From positions 1-38,209 of the forward strand of contig JAOUCZ010000012.1 of the NCBI GenBank assembly GCA_029859505.1: 38,209 nt of DNA, in the 5' to 3' direction. The notes beneath the pieces are model-generated. The model made no database searches and had not been told where the DNA came from. It saw only the letters and a list, made by a program, of their open reading frames with translations. Positions 26,983 to 34,223 of the stretch are shown in pieces. The DNA is from Lysobacterales bacterium. Its GTDB lineage: Bacteria; Pseudomonadota; Gammaproteobacteria; Xanthomonadales; SZUA-36. Numbering within the stretch: the first letter of the stretch is position 1; each line of letters starts with the position of its first letter. Both the position numbers and the translations under genes were made by a program.

Positions 26983-27603
26983 ATGAACCGGGAATACGTT
27001 CTGGCCAGTGGCAACAAGGGCAAGTTGCGCGAAATTATGGCCATGCTCGACCCTCTGGGCTTTGTCGTTCGCCCGCAAAGTGACTGGCAGGTACCGGAGG
27101 CAGCAGAAACAGCCAGCACGTTTATCGAGAACTCACTGATCAAGGCTCGCCAGGCCACCGGACATACCGGATTGCCCTGCATTGCCGATGACTCCGGACT
27201 GGTGGTGCCAGCGCTCAATGGTGAGCCGGGTATATATTCTGCCCGTTATGCCGGGAGCGACGCGAATGATGAGGCCAATAATCGTAAACTCCTTTCTGAA
27301 CTTTCCGGCAAACAAGGTGCGGCGCGTGATGCTTATTTTTTTTGCGCCATGGTCCTTGTGCAATCGGTTGATGACCCTGCACCATTATTGGCGACCGGGC
27401 AATGGCATGGACGCATTCTGTTGACAGCACAAGGTGATGGCGGTTTTGGTTATGACCCCCTGTTTGGTATCAGCGGTAGTATGGATGATGGTAGCTGGCA
27501 GTCTGCAGCTGAACTGCTTCCAGAAGAGAAAAGCCAAGTCAGTCATCGTGGACAGGCACTAAGGGAACTGGTGAGACAGTTAAGTGTATTGTCAACCCTA
27601 TAA
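26983..27603 (+). CDS. rdgB: RdgB, XTP/dITP diphosphatase
   Basis: A 206-residue HAM1/RdgB pyrophosphatase that removes non-canonical purine triphosphates (XTP, dITP, ITP). Signature segments are VLASGNKGKLREI, GLPCIADDSGLVVPALNGEP with YSARYAG, GDGGFGYDPLF and SQVSHRGQALREL. Length is near normal (~197). The last codons and stop (CTA TAA) lie within the left arm of the inverted-repeat element that follows, so the element either overlaps or helped shape the 3' end of the gene. Confidence 0.96.
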   Translation: MNREYVLASGNKGKLREIMAMLDPLGFVVRPQSDWQVPEAAETASTFIENSLIKARQATGHTGLPCIADDSGLVVPALNGEPGIYSARYAGSDANDEANNRKLLSELSGKQGAARDAYFFCAMVLVQSVDDPAPLLATGQWHGRILLTAQGDGGFGYDPLFGISGSMDDGSWQSAAELLPEEKSQVSHRGQALRELVRQLSVLSTL

Positions 27604-27862
27604 GGTAGAATCAGTGGTTACCAGAATGTTCAGCACAAGGCATGCTCGCGCAGGCATAGTGGTTCTACGTCAAGCGAATGTACCAAGAGTAGGCACCTCC
27701 AGGTGACGCCGTGATGGACATTCTGGTAACCACCCGTAGGGCGAGCACACAAGCTGTCATCTGCTGCGTTAACGTTTCTCGATATAGAACCACTATGTCT
27801 TCAAACCGCTGCCTTGCAGCTAACAGCTTGTGAACTCGCTGATCCTGCCTTATAGGGCTGAC
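27591..27862. repeat. ~270-bp palindromic repeat element (MITE- or REP-like candidate) between rdgB and hemW
   Basis: Four inverted-repeat pairs fill the gap. A: outer arms 27591-27614 and 27839-27862, 21 of 24 bases complementary. B: GTGGTTACCAGAATGT at 27614-27629 with its perfect complement at 27718-27733. D: CATAGTGGTTCTA at 27655-27667 with perfect complement at 27785-27797. E: 27741-27757 and 27823-27839, 15 of 17. Small hairpins CACCT-CC-AGGTG and GCTGC-CTT-GCAGC lie inside. B and E are nested within A, while D pairs across B and E. It has no ORF for a transposase. The arrangement suggests two related palindromes in opposite orientation within terminal inverted repeats. Confidence 0.75.
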
Positions 27863-27881
27863 ATTACACTAGGTGAGAGGA

Positions 27882-29039
27882 ATGACCGGATTATTACGTA
27901 ACCCGCCTTTAAGCCTGTATGTTCATATGCCATGGTGTGTAAGCAAGTGCCCCTATTGTGATTTTAATTCACACACCAAACCGGATGAGTTCCCTGCAGA
28001 TGACTATATCCGGGCCCTGGTAGCAGACCTCGAACAGGACCTTCCGCTGGTCTGGGGGCGTCCGGTGCAGAGCATTTACTTTGGAGGCGGTACACCAAGC
28101 CTGTTTTCAGCTGATCTGATCGCAGATTTTCTTTCAGCAGCGAGAGCACGGCTGGATGTAAGACCCGATGTGGAAATCACGCTGGAAGCCAATCCCGGGA
28201 CGATTGAGCATGATAGTTTTAGCGCCTATGCCCAGGCCGGCATCAACCGTGTTTCCCTGGGTGTACAAAGTTTTGACGACAAACTGCTTAAGTCCATCGG
28301 ACGTATTCATGGCCGGGGTGAAATAGAGCAAAGTTTAAAATCTTTGAGTTCAGCTGGAATCACCAATTTCAATATCGACCTGATGTTTGCACTTCCCGGC
28401 CAGAGTCCTGATCAATCGAGGCACGATATTGAATTGGCGATCAACGCCGGGCCGTCCCATATCTCCTTTTACCAGTTAACCATTGAACCCAATACGGCGT
28501 TTGCAGCTCAACCACCCGTGTTGCCTGTCGATGATATGGCCTGGGATATGCAACAAAGCGGTTTAGACCTTCTTGAAGCCAATGCGTATGGACAATATGA
28601 GGTATCCGCATTTGCGCAATCTGAAAAGCAAAGCCGTCATAATGTGAACTATTGGCGGTATGGTGATTTTCTGGCTATTGGTGCCGGGGCACATGGAAAA
28701 ATTACAACAGCGGCTGATGGAAGGGTGCAACGCTACGCCAAGCACCGGCACCCCAGGCGCTATTTGCAGGGCTTGCAAAATGGGGACTGGCGGGCGGAAA
28801 CGCGTGTGTTGAGCGACGAGGAGCTTGTTTTCGAGTTTTTTCTCAATCAATTGAGGCTCAAACAAGGGGTCACTATCGATGACTTCAGCTTGCGCACCGG
28901 TCTGCCTTGGAGTGTGGTTGAATCACGTGTAAACACAGCCCTTGAAAAAGGCTTGCTGGAGGTTCGTGACAAGCGTGTCTGCCCTACAGACCTGGGGTGG
29001 AGGTTTGTGAATGATACCCAGCAGATATTTTTGCCCTAA
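27882..29039 (+). CDS. hemW: HemW, heme chaperone (radical SAM, formerly coproporphyrinogen III oxidase-like)
   Basis: A 385-residue radical SAM protein. The iron-sulfur motif is CVSKCPYCDF, with C-x3-C-x2-C followed by Asp-Phe as in HemW; SIYFGGGTPSL is the SAM-binding GGE-like motif; INRVSLGVQSF and FNIDLMFALPGQ are family blocks, and a HemN C-terminal domain ends the protein. It lacks the longer N-terminus of true HemN. HemW binds heme and transfers it to membrane respiratory enzymes. I choose ATG 27882, preceded by AGGTGAG at five bases, over the GTG at 27873. Following rdgB is the usual gammaproteobacterial order, here interrupted by the palindromic element. Confidence 0.93.
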   Translation: MTGLLRNPPLSLYVHMPWCVSKCPYCDFNSHTKPDEFPADDYIRALVADLEQDLPLVWGRPVQSIYFGGGTPSLFSADLIADFLSAARARLDVRPDVEITLEANPGTIEHDSFSAYAQAGINRVSLGVQSFDDKLLKSIGRIHGRGEIEQSLKSLSSAGITNFNIDLMFALPGQSPDQSRHDIELAINAGPSHISFYQLTIEPNTAFAAQPPVLPVDDMAWDMQQSGLDLLEANAYGQYEVSAFAQSEKQSRHNVNYWRYGDFLAIGAGAHGKITTAADGRVQRYAKHRHPRRYLQGLQNGDWRAETRVLSDEELVFEFFLNQLRLKQGVTIDDFSLRTGLPWSVVESRVNTALEKGLLEVRDKRVCPTDLGWRFVNDTQQIFLP

Positions 29040-29045
29040 GATGTC

Positions 29046-29074
29046 TTGCATTGCTTGGTGTGGGTCGTTAAACT
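29046..29074 (+). promoter_or_regulatory. candidate sigma-70 promoter for rpmE2
   Basis: TTGCAT and TAAACT are separated by 17 bases and lie 37 bases before the rpmE2 ATG, in the short gap after hemW. Both boxes match consensus only partly, so this is tentative. Confidence 0.3.
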
Positions 29075-29111
29075 AGCCGGCTCTTTAGCCTATTGAATAC
29101 CGGAAATTGTC

Positions 29112-29354
29112 ATGAAAGCTGACACGCATCCAGATTATCGTGAAGTGGTTTTTCAAGATCTATCATCAGATTTTGCATTCCTGACACGATCTACTGTAAC
29201 AAGTAAAGAAACCATAAAATGGGAAGATGGTAATGAGTACCCACTGATCAAAGTGGAAGTCTCCAGCGCATCTCACCCTTTTTATACCGGCAAGCACAAG
29301 CTGATGGATACCGGTGGTCGCGTAGACCGTTTTAAACGCCGTTACCAGAAGTAG
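29112..29354 (+). CDS. rpmE2: RpmE2, 50S ribosomal protein L31 type B
   Basis: An 80-residue type B L31: [20 protein letters not shown] at the N-terminus, then [20 protein letters not shown] and DRFKRRYQK at the C-terminus. It lacks the zinc-binding cysteines of type A L31, so it is the zinc-independent form often induced under zinc starvation in bacteria having both types. Whether this organism also has a type A copy cannot be seen here. No Zur box is evident. It is followed directly by a strong terminator, so it is probably a single-gene transcript. Confidence 0.96.
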   Translation: MKADTHPDYREVVFQDLSSDFAFLTRSTVTSKETIKWEDGNEYPLIKVEVSSASHPFYTGKHKLMDTGGRVDRFKRRYQK

Positions 29355-29374
29355 CTCCGACAGATAAAAACACG

Positions 29375-29410
29375 GCCCGGTATGGCTTTGTCCATTCCGG
29401 GCTTTTTGTT
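29375..29410 (+). terminator. intrinsic terminator after rpmE2
   Basis: GCCCGG and CCGGGC form the stem base, extended by ATGG/CCAT across a single mismatch, followed immediately by TTTTTGTT. It lies 20 bases after the rpmE2 stop codon and separates that gene from gltA. Confidence 0.88.
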
Positions 29411-29428
29411 GTGCGCGTGAAGGGAAAA

Positions 29429-29466
29429 AATTTGCAAATTGTGAGATACTCGCAGGCCAATATATG
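29429..29466 (+). promoter_or_regulatory. candidate gltA promoter with palindrome
   Basis: TTGTGA and TATATG lie 16 bases apart about 60 bases upstream of gltA. A perfect 12-bp palindrome AATTTGCAAATT (29429-29440) overlaps the -35 box and could be an operator. An AGAATC/GATTCT hairpin follows at 29471-29487 in the leader. The promoter match is moderate. Confidence 0.35.
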
Positions 29467-29524
29467 TTGAAGAATCTAATTGATTCTCAGTCGTAATACC
29501 CGATAAAGCATAAGGAGTGTTCCA

Positions 29525-30814
29525 ATGTCCGATCAACGCGTAACCGTCACAGACGAGACTAGTGGCAAAAGCCTTGAATTGCCTATCATCAAAGGTACTG
29601 ATGGTGAGCCCTGTTTGCAGATAAAGGCCTTACCTTCAACATTGGGATATTTCACTTATGATCCGGGATATACAGCTACCGCAAGCTGTACCAGTAAGAT
29701 CACCTTTATTGATGGCGGGAAAGGCATATTACGTTATCGCGGGTACCCGATTGAACAACTGGCAGAGAATAGTTCCTTTCTGGAAGTTGCTTACCTTTTG
29801 CTGGAAGGTGAATTACCTACAGCTGATGAATTCAAAGATTTCCAGCAAGACATCACTTACCACACGATGATTCATGAGAGATTGAAGTCCTTCATCGGCG
29901 GCTTTCATTATGATGCGCACCCGATGGCCATGATGGCCGGTGTCGTGGGTTCGCTGGCCGCGTTTTACCATGACAAGATGGACATGGAGAATCCGGAACA
30001 CCGCATGCTGGCGGCCAAACGCATGATAGCCAAGATGCCTACTATTGCCGCTGCATGTTACCGGCACCACATGGGTTGGCCGACCGCTTATCCGAACAAC
30101 TCGCTGAATTACACAGAGAACTTCCTTGACATGATGTTCTCTGTTCCGACCGAAGAATACAAAGTCAGCAAGGTCGCCGCCAAGGCATTCGATCTGCTGT
30201 TTATATTGCATGCAGATCATGAGCAAAACGCCAGTACGTCTACTGTCAGGTTGGTAGGTTCTACAGGTGCGAATCCATATGCCAGTGTTGCCGCTGGAAT
30301 TTCGGCACTGTGGGGGCCCGCCCATGGTGGTGCCAATGAAGCGGTATTGACCATGCTGGATGAAATTGGAGACGTCTCACGTGTAGGCAAATTCATTGAC
30401 CGGGCTAAAGATAAGAATGACCCGTTCCGGTTGATGGGCTTTGGACACAGGGTTTATAAGAACTTTGATCCCAGGGCGACGCTTATCCGAAAAGCGGCTT
30501 ACGAGGTATTGGAGGAGTTGGGCACCACTGATCCATTGTTGGAACTGGCAATGGAGTTGGAGAGAATTGCATTGCAGGATGACTACTTCATTAGCAAAAA
30601 ACTCTATCCGAATGTCGATTTCTACTCCGGTATTATTTACAAAGCGCTGGGTATTCCAACCAGTATGTTCACGGTCATGTTTGCGATTGCAAGAACAGTC
30701 GGCTGGGTTTCTCAATGGTTGGAGCAGGAAGAAGTGGGAACACCAATTGGCCGCCCGAGACAGGTTTATGCCGGAGCGCCGGAGCGCGACTATATACCGG
30801 TTCAATCACGCTGA
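29525..30814 (+). CDS. gltA: GltA, type II citrate synthase
   Basis: A 429-residue citrate synthase, the length of the hexameric, NADH-sensitive Gram-negative type. It condenses acetyl-CoA with oxaloacetate as the first step of the TCA cycle. Catalytic segments are complete: [27 protein letters not shown] (first His), [15 protein letters not shown] (second His) and [12 protein letters not shown] (Asp). N-terminal [20 protein letters not shown] and [16 protein letters not shown] are type II signatures. The ATG follows a strong AAGGAG. No TCA-cycle partner is adjacent, and it converges on the uncharacterised gene at 30851 with 36 bp between and no clear terminator. Confidence 0.97.
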   Translation: MSDQRVTVTDETSGKSLELPIIKGTDGEPCLQIKALPSTLGYFTYDPGYTATASCTSKITFIDGGKGILRYRGYPIEQLAENSSFLEVAYLLLEGELPTADEFKDFQQDITYHTMIHERLKSFIGGFHYDAHPMAMMAGVVGSLAAFYHDKMDMENPEHRMLAAKRMIAKMPTIAAACYRHHMGWPTAYPNNSLNYTENFLDMMFSVPTEEYKVSKVAAKAFDLLFILHADHEQNASTSTVRLVGSTGANPYASVAAGISALWGPAHGGANEAVLTMLDEIGDVSRVGKFIDRAKDKNDPFRLMGFGHRVYKNFDPRATLIRKAAYEVLEELGTTDPLLELAMELERIALQDDYFISKKLYPNVDFYSGIIYKALGIPTSMFTVMFAIARTVGWVSQWLEQEEVGTPIGRPRQVYAGAPERDYIPVQSR

Positions 30815-30850
30815 TATAGCCCTGGAGCCTTTGGTTAATCCAGCACACTT

Positions 30851-31534
30851 TTAGATGTTTGTGGGTAAGCCAGAGGCCTCCTGACTACCGGCCAGCAGAT
30901 CCTCTACCTCTGACAGGGGTGCCCGTTTTTGCGGGCGCCCGTCTATCGGGCTGGGTGGTGCCTGGCGTAAATCCTTACAACTGAACAAGGCTAGTTCTAC
31001 CTCGACGTCTTCAACATCTGTGACCAATAGCTGTACCAGGCGATGGCTGTCGTTATTCCACCGTATTTTCCGTTGCTCATTTCGGAAAACAACTCCATTG
31101 TCGAGCAGGTGGATTACAACCGCATCGGTTGGATCGTTAAAGACATGCAATGATACCCGTGCGAATTCGTTAGCAGTACCTTCGAGCACCGGCCCCACCA
31201 ATCGCGGACAAAATGCCTCCAGAGAACGCATCACCCTCAATGCAATTTTTCGCACTTTTTCAAGGTGAAGGAAATGCTGACGACCCCCATAAAACCCCTG
31301 GTACGCACGTAACTCGCTTTCAACTTCAGCATTACTGGGCATGCTGGTGCGCATATCTATGCAAAGCCGCTCCGCTGCTTTTTGCTTGGCAGCCCGATAA
31401 TTAAAAAGTGACTGTGTAGACATGATGCGTGCTGCTTCTGCAGCGATGGCCCGGCGTATCTGGCTGACTTTTTTAGTATTGTGATCGGGAAACTTGTCAG
31501 AAACTGTCGTATGGATCCTCTTCCTTAACGGCAT
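30851..31534 (-). CDS. uncharacterised conserved protein overlapping the end of mrcA
   Basis: I do not recognise a characterised family. The track opens at 31627 inside mrcA, but the best start is ATG 31534 (MPLRKRIHTT), which has a strong AAGGAGAT nine bases upstream and gives 227 residues; MSTQSLFNYR at 31423 is a weaker alternative. The reading frame overlaps the last 38 bases of mrcA, so translation is probably coupled. The protein is soluble-looking, with a basic N-terminal helix-rich part (SQIRRAIAAEAARIM) and a central FCPRLVGPVLEGTANEFARV-SLHVFND section that faintly recalls nucleotidyltransferase-like proteins; that resemblance is uncertain and the usual acidic residues are not evident. 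It has no signal peptide or membrane segment. Confidence 0.7.
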   Translation of the reverse strand: MPLRKRIHTTVSDKFPDHNTKKVSQIRRAIAAEAARIMSTQSLFNYRAAKQKAAERLCIDMRTSMPSNAEVESELRAYQGFYGGRQHFLHLEKVRKIALRVMRSLEAFCPRLVGPVLEGTANEFARVSLHVFNDPTDAVVIHLLDNGVVFRNEQRKIRWNNDSHRLVQLLVTDVEDVEVELALFSCKDLRQAPPSPIDGRPQKRAPLSEVEDLLAGSQEASGLPTNI

Positions 31535-33299
31535 CAGATTGATCTCCTTCAATTGCGTCTTCCATTGGAGGAAGACTTCCCATGTCGAATATTTCCATGA
31601 TTGCGTCAGGATTCTCAATCCTGGCAAGTAAGCCCGTTACCGGATCAATCCGCGCCTGGGTTATCCCTTCTGGAATTTCCAGTATCTGGTCCGGAACATC
31701 ATCTAAAGCCACCCGCATATAGTCTATCCAGATTGGCAGGGCTGCCTTACCTCCGACCTCATAGCGGCCCAACGGTTCGTGACTGTCAAAACCCACCCAG
31801 ACAGATGTAACAATCTCATCGTTATAGCCGGAAAACCAGGCGTCCCGCTGCTCATTGGTGGTTCCTGTTTTACCGGCAAGATCGCTACGGCCCAATTCCA
31901 TGGCTTTTTTACCGGTTCCACGCCTGACCACGTCCATCATGATGGATCGAATCAGAAAAGCGTTTTGCTCGGTAATTACCCGTGGGGCTGCTGAAGGCTT
32001 CGCCACCATGTTCTTTGCCTGGAGTTTTTCCTGTTCCTTAATAAGAAGGTTTTCTTCAGCTTCAAGCTGTAAGGGTCTGAAGCTCGGTTCCATTTGCTCT
32101 GCGACTTCGATTTGACCGCTATCTGTTCCTGTGTCGAACTCACACTCTTCGCAAACTATCCGGGGGCTCGCGACAAATCGCACGATACCGTTGGCGTCAA
32201 TTATGTGCTCTATAAAATAGGGGTCGATCAAGTGGCCACCGTTAGCGAACGTTGCATATCCCCTGGCTAAGCTCAATGGCACAAGTGAAGCACTGCCAAG
32301 TGCCATCGACAAATTGCCCGGTAACTCCGCTGGGTCAAATCCGAAGGAACTGATGTAGTTAGATGCATAGGGGATGCCGATCTCTCTTAATAGCCTGATC
32401 GAAACCAGGTTACGGGAATTGACCATGGCCTCACGCAAACGCGTGGGTCCAAAAAACTTCTCGCTAAAGTTTTGTGGCTTCCAGTCTCTTTCCAATTCAG
32501 CGTCACTGAATACAATGGGTGCATCATTAATAACACTTGCGGGAGTTTTGCCCTTAGCCAGTGCTGCCGAATAGATAAATGGCTTGAAGCCTGAACCCGG
32601 TTGACGACGGCTCTGAACGACACGATTAAATTTGCTGCGTGTGTAATCAAAACCGCCGACCAACGCCTTGATGGAGCCATCCCGCGGGCTCAGTGAGATC
32701 AGCAACGCCTCCGGTTCCGGTAGTTGAGCCAGTTCGCGCCGGCCCTCGTCCCGCAGACGAGTGCGGATAATATCGCCAGGCTGTACTACATCGCCCACGC
32801 TTTTGGGCTCAAACCCGATCCGGTCGCGGCTGATAAACTTTCTGGCCCACAGCATATCGTCAAGCGTCAGTGCGATGGTCTGCCCGTCAACCTGATATAC
32901 CAGGGCGATATCTTCATCCACTTCGATGACCAGTCCAGGTGTTAAACCTGCAACTGCTTTATAAGGTCGCAGAATCTCCCCCCAGCTATCCGTGGTCGTG
33001 TTCTCTTGCAGGTCGATTCGCGCTTCAGCACCACGGTATCCATGCCGGTGATCATATTCCTCAAGACCATCTATCACGGCCTGGTTGGCGGTTGTTTGAA
33101 AACTTGAGTTAATGGTCGTGTAAACCTCGAATCCGCCGGTATAAGCGGACTGACCAAATCTGGCCAGCATATCTTTTCTCACCATTTCAGCAAGATAAGG
33201 TGCGGAAACTTCCGTCGTGGCTCCATGATAAAAAGCAGTATTTTTTTCATTTTTTGCCTGTTGATACTCAGGTTCACTAATGAACTCCAATTCCAGCAT
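31497..33299 (-). CDS. mrcA: PBP1A C-terminal part (transpeptidase), separated from its N-terminus by a frameshift
   Basis: This 600-residue frame starts mid-protein (MLELEFISEPEYQQAKNEKN) and is the continuation of the frame beginning at 33985. It holds the PBP1A OB-like insert and the penicillin-binding transpeptidase: active-site SGFK in QPGSGFKPFIYS, SRN in MVNSRNLVSIRLL, and KTGTT in LAGKTGTTNEQRDAWFSGY. All catalytic motifs are intact. The enzyme cross-links peptidoglycan in the periplasm. No Shine-Dalgarno sequence precedes the internal ATG at 33299 and no signal anchor exists, so this piece is unlikely to be made or exported on its own. With the N-terminal part the joined product would be about 830 residues, normal for gammaproteobacterial PBP1A. 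Confidence 0.9.
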   Translation of the reverse strand: MLELEFISEPEYQQAKNEKNTAFYHGATTEVSAPYLAEMVRKDMLARFGQSAYTGGFEVYTTINSSFQTTANQAVIDGLEEYDHRHGYRGAEARIDLQENTTTDSWGEILRPYKAVAGLTPGLVIEVDEDIALVYQVDGQTIALTLDDMLWARKFISRDRIGFEPKSVGDVVQPGDIIRTRLRDEGRRELAQLPEPEALLISLSPRDGSIKALVGGFDYTRSKFNRVVQSRRQPGSGFKPFIYSAALAKGKTPASVINDAPIVFSDAELERDWKPQNFSEKFFGPTRLREAMVNSRNLVSIRLLREIGIPYASNYISSFGFDPAELPGNLSMALGSASLVPLSLARGYATFANGGHLIDPYFIEHIIDANGIVRFVASPRIVCEECEFDTGTDSGQIEVAEQMEPSFRPLQLEAEENLLIKEQEKLQAKNMVAKPSAAPRVITEQNAFLIRSIMMDVVRRGTGKKAMELGRSDLAGKTGTTNEQRDAWFSGYNDEIVTSVWVGFDSHEPLGRYEVGGKAALPIWIDYMRVALDDVPDQILEIPEGITQARIDPVTGLLARIENPDAIMEIFDMGSLPPMEDAIEGDQSDAVKEEDPYDSF

Positions 33300-33985
33300 A
33301 CGCCCAGGACATAATTCCTGCGGTCCATGGCGCGATCGGGAGAGGTGATCGGGTTAATTCTGGATGGTGCTTTGGGGAGCGCGGCGAGCATGGCGCATTG
33401 GGCCAGGCTTAGTTCGTTTACAGGCTTGCCATAATAGACATCCGCCGCAGCGCCAACACCATAAGCCCGATGGCCGAGAAGAATTTTGTTCAGGTAAAGC
33501 TCAAGAATCTCATCCTTTGACAGTTTGTCTTCAATTTTGAGTGCAAGAAATATTTCCTTGATCTTCCGTGTATAGGTTTTTTCAAGAGTAAGGAAAAAAT
33601 TTCGTGCCAGTTGCTGGGTGATTGTACTTCCGCCTACCGACTTCTCTCCTGTTGTTATCAGGGTCCAAACGGCACGGGTAATTCCCTGGTAATCAACACC
33701 CGGATGAACCCTGAATCGGGCATCCTCACCGGCGATAAAAGCGTTTGTCAGATACAGGGGCATTTCCTCGATCTGAACCGGAATTCGACGCTTTTCCCCA
33801 AAAACACTGATTAATTTGGCATCGGATGTGTAAACTCGTAAGGGTGTTTGTAGTTGCACATCACGCAGTGTTTCAACGTCCGGAAGGTCTTTTGAAACAA
33901 TAAGATACGTGACAAGAAGCGTGGTCATCCCCAAAATAAATGCGACGAGCAGAATGCGAAAAATTAAACGAAGTACTTTTTTCAA
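33179..33985 (-). CDS. mrcA: PBP1A N-terminal part (glycosyltransferase), truncated by a frameshift
   Basis: The start is TTG 33985, preceded by CAGGAT. A signal-anchor helix (about residues 5-28) is followed by a GT51 glycosyltransferase domain with EDARFRVHPGVDYQGI (catalytic Glu), GGSTITQQLARN, KIKEIFLALKIE and YLNKILLGHRAYGVGAAADVYYG. Homology continues to DRRNYVLG, near residue 228, and then changes frame; the last ~40 residues (VCWNWSSLVN onward) are out-of-frame read-through and not family sequence. The gene is divergent from pilMNOPQ, the standard gammaproteobacterial arrangement. Confidence 0.9.
   Translation of the reverse strand: MKKVLRLIFRILLVAFILGMTTLLVTYLIVSKDLPDVETLRDVQLQTPLRVYTSDAKLISVFGEKRRIPVQIEEMPLYLTNAFIAGEDARFRVHPGVDYQGITRAVWTLITTGEKSVGGSTITQQLARNFFLTLEKTYTRKIKEIFLALKIEDKLSKDEILELYLNKILLGHRAYGVGAAADVYYGKPVNELSLAQCAMLAALPKAPSRINPITSPDRAMDRRNYVLGVCWNWSSLVNLSINRQKMKKILLFIMEPRRKFPHLILLKW
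33298..33306 (-). other. frameshift site in mrcA (one base apparently missing)
   Basis: The coding strand reads CTG GGC GTA TGC TGG. Insertion of one C (CTG GGC CGT ATG CTG GAA) restores the family-like sequence YVLGRMLELEFIS and joins both halves. No slippery heptamer suited to programmed frameshifting is seen at the junction. A sequencing or assembly error in the GC run is the simplest reading; a real mutation is the alternative. Confidence 0.8.
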
Positions 33986-34070
33986 AACGGTATCCTGCTA
34001 TGATTAGGTCTGTGACAAGGAATTTTAGTTGATAAATCCTCCTCCGGATAGCAGGAGAAGGGACAGAAAA

Positions 34071-34109
34071 ATGAAACGCCGCATCGGTCAGGGAAGTAAC
34101 CGGTTATGA
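34071..34109 (+). other. possible 12-codon leader ORF upstream of pilM
   Basis: ATG 34071 opens MKRRIGQGSNRL and stops at TGA 34107-34109. It has a good AGGAGAAGGGA ribosome site, partly paired with CTCCT in a CTCCT/AGGAG hairpin just before it. It lies in the 238-bp divergent mrcA/pilM gap. Whether it is translated is unknown; random occurrence is quite possible. Confidence 0.25.
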
Positions 34110-34223
34110 CGAGTGTTGACAATTCGCTTTTCCAGTCGTTCCCTAATGTTTGTTCTCAAACAACCTTTTGCACAGGCATATCTGACTAATATTCGAAAAT
34201 ACCGCTGTGGTGTTTGAGTATTT

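Noticed and set aside
33298-33306. Programmed ribosomal frameshift in mrcA
   Set aside because: No slippery heptamer or supporting downstream structure was seen, and PBP1A genes are not known to need one; error or mutation is simpler.
34116-34121. Perfect TTGACA considered as the pilM -35 box
   Set aside because: No acceptable -10 hexamer occurs 16-18 bases downstream, so I did not list it as a promoter.
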